Assembly (NCBI GenBank): GCA_034429215.1
Contig: DAOUGI010000036.1
Coordinates: 1-39,942 of the forward strand
Direction of reading: 5' to 3'
Length of the DNA stretch: 39,942 nucleotides
DNA from: JAFGOG01 sp034429215
GTDB taxonomy: Bacteria; Chloroflexota; Anaerolineae; JAAYZQ01
Under the pieces are notes generated by a model that saw nothing but the letters and a program-made list of their open reading frames with translations, had not been told where the DNA came from and searched no databases. This document shows positions 35,489 through 39,942 of this stretch, piece by piece (position 1 is the stretch's first letter; each line of letters begins with the position of its first letter). The position numbers and the translations under genes are program-made.

Positions 35489-35517
35489 ATTATATCCTGA
35501 ACAGGATGGATCGTCAA
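35489..35517 (-). promoter_or_regulatory. Antitoxin-toxin promoter with palindromic operator
   Basis: On the minus strand TTGACG (35512-35517), 17 bp, TATAAT (35489-35494). Within the spacer ATCCTGTTCAGGAT (35494-35507) is a perfect 6-2-6 inverted repeat, suited to repression by the antitoxin. Confidence 0.75.
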
Positions 35518-35526
35518 CATTTCACG

Positions 35527-35560
35527 AAAAAGCGAGGAGACCAGAGTCGCTCTCCTCGCT
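35527..35560 (-). terminator. Rho-independent terminator of the S74 fibre operon
   Basis: On the minus strand a perfect 10-bp stem AGCGAGGAGA/TCTCCTCGCT (35531-35560) with a 10-nt loop is followed by five T (35527-35531). It is the first T-tailed hairpin after the 102-aa gene. Confidence 0.8.
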
Positions 35561-35569
35561 ACCAAACCT

Positions 35570-35609
35570 GGGTGGATGACGGGGGTCGTCCACCCGGTAA
35601 CCAACGATT
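35570..35609. repeat. Dispersed hairpin repeat, copy 2
   Basis: Same element as at 34893; the tail reads GGTAACCAACGATT, as in copy 3. Confidence 0.85.
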
Positions 35610-35692
35610 AAGTCAGTCCCGTGTGGCAGGGGTTACCAGAGGTCCTTTTCTCAGGAAGCAGTTCATCTCGGCCGTCGCACCTGCGCGGGCAT

Positions 35693-35723
35693 GCAGGCCC
35701 ACCCTTTGGCAGGGTGGGCCTGC
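35693..35723. other. Perfect 13-bp hairpin downstream of the 102-aa gene
   Basis: GCAGGCCCACCCT pairs with AGGGTGGGCCTGC across a 5-nt loop. It has no T-tract and lies between the gene end and the T-tailed terminator at 35527. It may protect the 3' end of the mRNA or be a repetitive element. Confidence 0.55.
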
Positions 35724-35765
35724 CCCGTGACGATCAAGGGCCGCCGCCCCAGGCGAGCGCCCGGC

Positions 35766-36074
35766 CTAGTGGTTGCGCACTGCCATCGGCAGGTAGACCC
35801 GGTAGGGGGAGCCCGCCGGCGCCCCGCCCGACCAGAAGCCGCCGGCCAGGCTATAGTCCCCGCCGGTGAGATGTCCTGCGTCCGGCTGGCCGGCCGTCCC
35901 GCCGAGCGAATACCCCCCACCCACCGAAAAGGTGCCGCCGCCGCCGTCCACCGTGCTCCACGTCAGGTCGTACCCTGCGCCTGACTGGGCGAGCACAGGG
36001 ACCGCCGCCAGCAGCAGGAGGCAAACAAGCACGGCCCTCAGGTACATAACGCCTGGTATCAACCTATCCGTCAT
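35766..36074 (-). CDS. 102-aa secreted protein: Gly-rich module plus IYLPL-type tail
   Basis: The ATG at 36074 overlaps the stop of the 850-aa gene as ATGA, with GGGAGG upstream, so it is translationally coupled. After a signal peptide (LVCLLLLAAVPVLAQ) the mature protein is about 70 residues: a Gly-rich module (WSTVDGGGGTFSVGGGYSL, GTAGQPDAG, LAGGFWSGG) and a C-terminal tail RVYLPMAVRNH. The module is the same type as at the N terminus of the DUF11 giant, where it links the signal peptide to the first DUF11. The protein is thus a bare version with just module and tail. The function is unknown. The coupling suggests that it is needed in fixed ratio with the large fibre. Confidence 0.8.
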   Translation of the reverse strand: MTDRLIPGVMYLRAVLVCLLLLAAVPVLAQSGAGYDLTWSTVDGGGGTFSVGGGYSLGGTAGQPDAGHLTGGDYSLAGGFWSGGAPAGSPYRVYLPMAVRNH

Positions 36075-38623
36075 CGCCCGCCTCCCGGCCGGCGCCGCGC
36101 GGCCAGCGTCCCCCCGGCGACGACGGCGCCGCCGATCAGCAGCCAGGGCAGCGCCGCGCCGGTGCGCGCCTGCGCCTTTTCCAGGGCGGCCAGGCGCGCC
36201 TCCAGATCGCCGACCTGCGCCTGCAGCGACCGGTTCTCGGCATACAGCGCCTGGATGGCCGCCAGGGCCACGCCGTCGGCGTCGATCGTGGTGATGTGGG
36301 TGTCGTCCTCGCCGACGCCAAAGGCGGCGTAGAAATCCTGGGCCATCGGGCCGATGTGGCGGATCGAATCGTCCTGGCCGGTATAGTTCCAGGTGGTGAC
36401 CGGCACCCGCGCCAGTTTTTCCAGGAGCGCCCCGGCGTCGACCTCGACTATGTTCTCCTTGAGGTTGCGGTCGCTCCCCGAGGCCCAGGTGGCGCTGCCG
36501 GCGGCGAGGTAGGCGTAGGTCGTGAGGGTCGAATTGGTGTAAAAGTAGACGCCGCCGCTGGCGCGGGCCAGCCAGCCGTTGTCGTTGTTGCACTGCACGT
36601 CGGCGTCGGTCGAGTCGCCCCACACAAAGCAGCCCTGGTTGTTGGCCTTGGCGCGATTCCCCGCGGCGAGGCTCAAGTCGCCCTGGGCAGTATTGTCGTA
36701 GCCGCCGGGGACGGTGGCAGCCCAGCCGCTGGCGGTGTTGCCATAGCCCCCGCCGACGGTGGCAACCTCTACGCTGGCCGTGTTCGTATAGCCCCCGCTG
36801 ACGGTGGCGGCATCGCTGCCGGCGGTGTTGGCCCGGCCCCCGCCCACGGTGGCAGCGTAGCCGCCGGCGGTGTTGTGCTGCCCCCCGCCGGCAGAGCTAT
36901 AGTTGCCGGCGGCTATGTTGACGGCCCCGCCCGCCACGGTGGCGGCGACACCCTGGGCCTGGTTTTCCTGGCCCCCGCCGACGGTGGACTCGGAGCCGCT
37001 GGCCGTGTTGTCTATGCCCCCGCCGATGGTGGCCCGCAGGTTGCTGGCGATGTTGGTGTCGCCCCCGCCGACGGTGGCATAGTCGCCGCCGGCGGTGTTG
37101 GTGTAGCCCCCGCCGATGGTGGTCCAGTCGGCGCTGGCGGTGTTCACCTCACCCCCGCTGATGGTGGCATTGTCGCCGCTGGCAAGGTTGGCATAGCCCC
37201 CGCCGACGGTGGACTGGGCCGCGCTGGCGGTGTTGAGATAGCCCCCACCGACGGCGGCGAACGCATGGCTGGCGGTGTTGCCGTGGCCGCCGGCAACGGT
37301 GGCAGAAGTACTGTTGGCGGTGTTTTGCACGCCCCCGCCGATGGTAGAGTTGTAGCCGCTGGCGGTGTTGTAAAAGCCCCCGCCAACGGTGGCGTAGGGG
37401 TTGCCGGCGCTGTTGTCCTCGCCCCCGCCCACGGCGGCAGCCCAGCCGCCGGCGGCGTTGGTGTAGCCCCCGCTGACGGTGGCGTACGTCGCGTCGTCGA
37501 CGGCGCCGGCGCCATCGCCCGCCTGGTTGCCCGCCCCGCCGCCGATGGCGCCGTACAGGTCGGTCACCACGTTGGCCGCCGTCGAGTTTCCCCCGCCGCC
37601 GATCGACGCCCCGTACACCCCGCTGTGCGCCCAGTTCTGGACGTTGCCGCCGATCAGGTTGGGGCTGGTGGAGCTCGGCTCCAGCCGCAGCGCGCGCTCG
37701 TTGTTCACCTTGAACACCAGCGCCACGTCGTCGGCGGTGCCCACATAGTTGACCCCGGGGGTCGTCCCCGAGTTGCCGGTGAGCAGCCAGGCATCGCCCC
37801 CGCCGCCGCCCACCGGCTCGCAGGTCACGCTGCCGTCCTGGTTCACCCCGCGGATGGCAAAGCCGCTGCCGCAGGCGCCGAGCACCCGCGTCTGCATGAC
37901 CGTGGGGTCCGCCGACAGGGTCACGTCGCCGCTTATCCCGCCGCCGGTCAGGCCGGTTCCCGCATAGACGGCCGTGATGTCGCCGGCGCCGCCCGACACC
38001 GGCTCGCAGGTCACGCTGCCGTCCTGGCTCACCTCGCGGATGGCAAAGCCGCTGCCGCAAGCGCCGGCCACCCGCCGCTGCAGGTAGGCAGTGTCGGCGG
38101 AGAAGATGGTGCCGCTGATCGTCAGCCCAGGGCCGGCCCCGTAGAGCGTGTCGTTGTCGATGCCGTCGGCAAAGCCGGGCGGCACGTCCACCAGCCCGGG
38201 CCAGGCGGCGTGCGTGGCGAACAGGGCCTGGGGCGAGGCGGTCAGCATCTGCCGTGGGGTGAGCGGGGTGTAGGTCCCGCCGCCGGCCGGGCAGCGGACA
38301 GAGATGTCGAGCCAGCGCTGCTCGCCAAAGAACTTGTCGGCGCCCCAGTCGAGCTGCACGGTAAAGTAGCCGTCGGCCAGGGGGACGTTGGTCAGGGTCT
38401 GGGTGGGGCCGACCTGGACGCCGCCGGCGCCGGCGTCCCACAGGCCGAACTGGAAGTCGCAGGGGCCGGTGTAGGGGACGCCGCTGCTGTTGAGCCGTCC
38501 CTGGTAGGTGAACGCCGCGGTCAGCGGGGAGCCGGCCAGTTGTTGGGCCATGGCCAGCCCTGCTATCAGGGCCAGCGCCAGGGCCATCGCCAATCCAGTG
38601 CTGAGAAACCGCTTGCCTTTCAT
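36071..38623 (-). CDS. YadA-head-like fibre with S74 auto-chaperone and C-terminal membrane anchor
   Basis: An 850-aa exported protein. A signal peptide (LALALALIAGLAMAQ) precedes a domain like that of the gene at 30909 (FTYQGRLNSSGVPYTGPCDF). Two near-identical segments GACGSGFAIR ... GSVTCEPV follow. From about 361 to 648 there are some 18 repeats of 15 residues (ATVGGGYxNTASGxx), the type that builds the left-handed beta-roll head of trimeric autotransporter adhesins. Near 716, SDRNLKENIVEV begins a peptidase S74 intramolecular chaperone, with the Ser and Lys of the cleavage dyad seen, then AQDFYAAFG. It ends in a coiled-coil (LQAQVGDLEARLAALEKAQ) and a membrane helix plus Arg-rich tail (LPWLLIGGAVVAGGTLAARR). 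ATG 38623 follows GGAGGGAG. Cleavage could release the fibre while the chaperone stays in the membrane. Confidence 0.88.
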   Translation of the reverse strand: MKGKRFLSTGLAMALALALIAGLAMAQQLAGSPLTAAFTYQGRLNSSGVPYTGPCDFQFGLWDAGAGGVQVGPTQTLTNVPLADGYFTVQLDWGADKFFGEQRWLDISVRCPAGGGTYTPLTPRQMLTASPQALFATHAAWPGLVDVPPGFADGIDNDTLYGAGPGLTISGTIFSADTAYLQRRVAGACGSGFAIREVSQDGSVTCEPVSGGAGDITAVYAGTGLTGGGISGDVTLSADPTVMQTRVLGACGSGFAIRGVNQDGSVTCEPVGGGGGDAWLLTGNSGTTPGVNYVGTADDVALVFKVNNERALRLEPSSTSPNLIGGNVQNWAHSGVYGASIGGGGNSTAANVVTDLYGAIGGGAGNQAGDGAGAVDDATYATVSGGYTNAAGGWAAAVGGGEDNSAGNPYATVGGGFYNTASGYNSTIGGGVQNTANSTSATVAGGHGNTASHAFAAVGGGYLNTASAAQSTVGGGYANLASGDNATISGGEVNTASADWTTIGGGYTNTAGGDYATVGGGDTNIASNLRATIGGGIDNTASGSESTVGGGQENQAQGVAATVAGGAVNIAAGNYSSAGGGQHNTAGGYAATVGGGRANTAGSDAATVSGGYTNTASVEVATVGGGYGNTASGWAATVPGGYDNTAQGDLSLAAGNRAKANNQGCFVWGDSTDADVQCNNDNGWLARASGGVYFYTNSTLTTYAYLAAGSATWASGSDRNLKENIVEVDAGALLEKLARVPVTTWNYTGQDDSIRHIGPMAQDFYAAFGVGEDDTHITTIDADGVALAAIQALYAENRSLQAQVGDLEARLAALEKAQARTGAALPWLLIGGAVVAGGTLAARRRPGGGR

Positions 38624-38666
38624 TTTCTCCCTCCTGTGAATGTATTGTCTGGCTGTATCGCTGAAT

Positions 38667-38786
38667 GGGCTGTGCAAAGCACAGCCCGCCACGCCGGGTG
38701 AGCCGGCGGGCGGGCTGTGGTGTGAGCGCTATGATGGCTTGGCCGTCAGGCTAACCCGGCCGAAACCCCGGCCGGGAGGGCCGGGG
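38667..38786 (-). promoter_or_regulatory. Structured leader with competing hairpins upstream of the fibre gene
   Basis: In the minus-strand transcript three segments share sequence. Segment 1 is CACAGCCCGCC (38709-38719); segment 2 is GGCGGGCTGTG (38680-38690), extended by a C at 38679; segment 3 is GCACAGCCC (38667-38675). Segment 2 can pair with 1, giving a long stem with an inner CGCCGG/CCGGCG hairpin, or with 3 across a TTT loop, but not with both. Nearer the 5' end (38755-38786) two further stems based on CCCGGCC/GGCCGGG and CCCCGGCC/GGCCGGGG also exclude each other. No known riboswitch is recognised. Confidence 0.55.
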
Positions 38787-38832
38787 AAGCCTCGATCCGC
38801 GACGCTGTGGCGAGGCGCGGTCTATTGTGGCG

Positions 38833-38861
38833 ATCATATCATGGATCCGCCGGCAAGTCAA
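38833..38861 (-). promoter_or_regulatory. Promoter of the S74 fibre operon
   Basis: On the minus strand TTGACT (38856-38861), 17 bp, TATGAT (38833-38838). It gives a leader of about 200 nt before the start at 38623. Confidence 0.65.
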
Positions 38862-38883
38862 CAGACCCTGTTGGTGGTTTTGG

Positions 38884-38923
38884 GGGTGGATGATGGGGGT
38901 CGTCCACCCGGTAACCAACGATT
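38884..38923. repeat. Dispersed hairpin repeat, copy 3
   Basis: Same element as at 35570, with the same tail GGTAACCAACGATT. It lies between the divergent promoters of the fibre operon and hicBA. Confidence 0.85.
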
Positions 38924-38950
38924 GGGTGTGTTTAGTCGAGTGCAGCGAAC

Positions 38951-38979
38951 TTGCCGGTCGCGACGGGCGGTGATATAAT
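38951..38979 (+). promoter_or_regulatory. hicBA promoter
   Basis: TTGCCG (38951-38956), 17 bp, TATAAT (38974-38979). An 8-bp palindrome GTCGCGAC (38957-38964) follows the -35 and is a candidate operator. Confidence 0.7.
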
Positions 38980-39013
38980 GGAGGCAGCGAACAACCGCAG
39001 GGAGAATTGGGTT

Positions 39014-39256
39014 ATGAGAGACTGTCAGTTCACCATCATCATCGAGCGCCAGCCGGAAGGAGAGTACCTGGTGTCGGTTCCGGCGTTGCCTGGCTGCTAT
39101 ACTGAAGGGAGCACGCTCGAAGAGGCCCGTGGGATGGCGGCCGATGCGATTCGTGCATACTGCGCCAGCCTGCTGAAGCACGGCGAACCAATACCGTGCG
39201 AATCTCCTGAGGAGCAGTACATAGGACGGTTGAGCGTCGCGCTGGAGCCCGCTTGA
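39014..39256 (+). CDS. hicB: HicB-family antitoxin
   Basis: An 80-aa protein of the HicB partially degraded RNase H-like fold: FTIIIERQPEGEYLVSVPAL, then PGCYTEGSTLEEARGMAADAI and the C-terminal helix. VPALPGCYTEGxTxEEA is the hallmark of HicB antitoxins, which bind and block HicA. The ATG at 39014 follows AGGGAG at normal spacing. No separate ribbon-helix-helix domain is fused, so it is the short form. It overlaps hicA by one base (TGATG). The hicB-hicA order is the reverse of the Escherichia coli pair but is common in other bacteria. It is probably autoregulated. Confidence 0.9.
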   Translation: MRDCQFTIIIERQPEGEYLVSVPALPGCYTEGSTLEEARGMAADAIRAYCASLLKHGEPIPCESPEEQYIGRLSVALEPA

Positions 39257-39480
39257 TGCCGCGATTGCCTACGGTTACGCCGCGGCAGCTCGTCGAGGCG
39301 CTTGAAAAGGTGGGTTTTGAGATCGATCACCAAACCGGCAGCCACGTTGTGCTGTGGCGGGCCAGCGATGGTGCCCGTGTGGTCGTTCCGTGGCACAATC
39401 GTGACCTGGGCAGGGGACTGACGTTGCGGATCATCAAGAGCGCCGGACTGACTCGGGATGAGTTTGAGGAGCTGCTCTGA
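39256..39480 (+). CDS. hicA: HicA-family toxin (mRNA interferase)
   Basis: A 74-aa protein with the double-stranded-RNA-binding-like fold of HicA (YcfA family), which cleaves mRNA and halts translation. The characteristic GSHVVLWR segment holds the catalytic His (family GSHHxY/F), and PRQLVEALEKVGFEIDHQ and the C-terminal LTLRIIKSAGLTRDEFEELL fit the family. All are in frame and full length, so the toxin looks active, unlike the broken RelE/ParE pair nearby. ATG 39256 overlaps the hicB TGA by one base, typical of tight coupling. It is followed by a strong terminator. Confidence 0.9.
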   Translation: MPRLPTVTPRQLVEALEKVGFEIDHQTGSHVVLWRASDGARVVVPWHNRDLGRGLTLRIIKSAGLTRDEFEELL

Positions 39481-39571
39481 TCTCCGAGAGTTGGAGAGAT
39501 TGACGCCTGGGTTATTGCGGAATTTGACCCACTGATATCAAGACAGCAGCATACCAATAGTCCTACAACAC

Positions 39572-39598
39572 AACAGGCCCGTCTTGGACGGGCCTGTT
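39572..39598. terminator. Rho-independent terminator after hicBA
   Basis: A perfect 12-bp stem AACAGGCCCGTC/GACGGGCCTGTT with a 3-nt loop TTG, followed by T. The A/T at both ends allows it to work in both directions. Confidence 0.85.
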
Positions 39599-39607
39599 TA
39601 CATAACC

Positions 39608-39637
39608 GGGTGGATGACGGGGATCGAGCCCGCAACC
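39608..39637. repeat. Dispersed hairpin repeat, diverged copy 4
   Basis: GGGTGGATGACGGGG matches the other copies, but the right half reads ATCGAGCCCGCAACC and has lost the palindrome. Confidence 0.6.
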
Positions 39638-39654
39638 ACAGGGGGCCGGGAGGC

Positions 39655-39709
39655 TTGGCGTTTTCCCGCCGATGGTGCTATAATGCCGGCGTAAGCCCGT
39701 GCCGGGCAT
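39655..39709 (+). promoter_or_regulatory. Promoter and inverted repeat before the restriction-modification gene
   Basis: TTGGCG (39655-39660), 18 bp, TATAAT (39679-39684). An inverted repeat with one bulge, ATGCCGGC and GCCGGGCAT (39683-39709), follows at the expected start of transcription. A similarly placed repeat follows the SARP promoter at 14904. Confidence 0.65.
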
Positions 39710-39742
39710 AGCTTGTCGAGCCTTTTTCCCAAGGTGATGGAC

Positions 39743-39942
39743 ATGCCGATAGCACAATCTCTCGACGAAGGCCGGGTCCTGGTTGAGCAGCTCGTGAAGC
39801 GCTTCGGGCGCAACCTGGACGTTTACCGGCGGCCGGAGTACAAGGAAACCCAGGTCCGCATCGAGTTCATCGACCCGCTGCTCGAAGCGCTGGGCTGGGA
39901 CGTCCGCAACGTGCAGGAGAACGCCGAGCAGTACAAAGAGGT
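39743..39942 (+). CDS. N terminus of a probable type IIG/type I restriction-modification enzyme (cut by window end)
   Basis: Sixty-six residues are visible and the frame runs off the window. The sequence LVEQLVKRFGRNLDVYRRP, then TQVRIEFIDPLLEALGWDV and AEQYKEV, is the start I associate with large single-chain type IIG (Eco57I-like) restriction-modification proteins and with the type I restriction N-terminal domain, where a nuclease fold follows FIDPxxxALGWDV. The catalytic parts lie outside the window. I prefer ATG 39743, with AAGGTG 6 nt upstream; ATG 39737 is possible. An alternative is a lone nuclease-domain protein. It lies next to hicBA, consistent with a defence-rich edge. Confidence 0.7.
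   Translation, partial: MPIAQSLDEGRVLVEQLVKRFGRNLDVYRRPEYKETQVRIEFIDPLLEALGWDVRNVQENAEQYKE

Noticed and set aside
36680..37560. Possible CRISPR-like array (45-bp period)
   Set aside because: The period is 15 codons of the YadA-like head; units are degenerate in a coding pattern and there are no unique spacers.
36296..38701. Plus-strand frame of 801 codons with regular Gly/Ala/Asp repeats
   Set aside because: It is antisense to the YadA-head repeats of the fibre gene, which explains its periodicity; no ribosome site or family motif.
38745..38800. Resemblance to a c-di-GMP-I riboswitch core on the plus strand (GGCTAACC, GAAA, GAAGCC)
   Set aside because: The conserved GACGCAAAGCC part is absent, pairing does not fit, and no plus-strand gene follows closely.
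39608..39637. Possible antisense tRNA T-arm (GGATCGAGCCCGCAACC)
   Set aside because: No acceptor stem, anticodon arm or full cloverleaf on either side; the sequence is better explained as a diverged copy of the dispersed hairpin repeat.

Overview
The window is GC-rich, with strong TATAAT-type promoters and a high density of large secreted repeat proteins: DUF11, FG-GAP, P-domain, CARDB, 14-fold propeller-like, parallel beta-helix and YadA-head/S74 types. Several end in a short tail of the form IYLPLxxR. Together with an AfsR/SARP-like BTAD-ATPase regulator and lipoprotein-type anchoring, this is what I associate with filamentous Chloroflexota of the Anaerolineae/Caldilineae type. That placement is inference from gene style; there is no rRNA or other marker gene here.

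Layout. 1-2.8 kb: the 3' end of a repeat protein, a convergent hairpin terminator, an MBL-fold hydrolase and a divergent CPBP-family membrane protease, then a tandem copy of a cruciform-forming repeat. 2.8-5.65 kb: a peroxide-defence unit, perR-katG on the minus strand, with a Fur/PerR-type box before katG and a different palindrome on the perR promoter. 5.7-8 kb: an ICMT-like membrane methyltransferase preceded by a tiny coupled ORF, an alpha/beta hydrolase, and decayed coding remnants. 8-19 kb: a probable minus-strand operon (78-aa protein, M6 metalloprotease, PAS-PAS-GAF histidine kinase) facing a divergent 1322-aa SARP/pseudo-cyclase/ATPase/TPR regulator. The operon promoter carries an 11-bp-period direct repeat placed exactly 8 bp upstream of the -10, the textbook geometry of a SARP activator site.

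19-38.6 kb: an array of minus-strand secreted or surface proteins. In order these are a DJ-1/PfpI-FG-GAP lipoprotein, a 14-repeat propeller-like protein, a small beta-rich protein, a second CPBP protease, a tail-fibre-like protein plus a DUF11/P-domain/CARDB giant, a beta-helix protein and a hotdog thioesterase. The array ends with a 102-aa protein translationally coupled to an 850-aa YadA-head/S74 auto-chaperone fibre with a C-terminal membrane anchor. Several of these transcription units have long leaders with GC-rich hairpins.

Toxin-antitoxin and defence elements sit among these and at the right end: an antitoxin with a frameshifted RelE/ParE toxin, an intact hicB-hicA pair, and the start of a probable type IIG/I restriction-modification enzyme. 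Four copies of a hairpin repeat are scattered through 34.9-39.6 kb, consistent with a plastic accessory region.

The best candidates for something new are the SARP-box/small-protein/protease/kinase module, the recurrent IYLPL tail, the membrane-anchored S74 fibre with its structured leader, and the DJ-1/FG-GAP lipoprotein. No tRNA, rRNA, CRISPR array or intact insertion sequence was seen.
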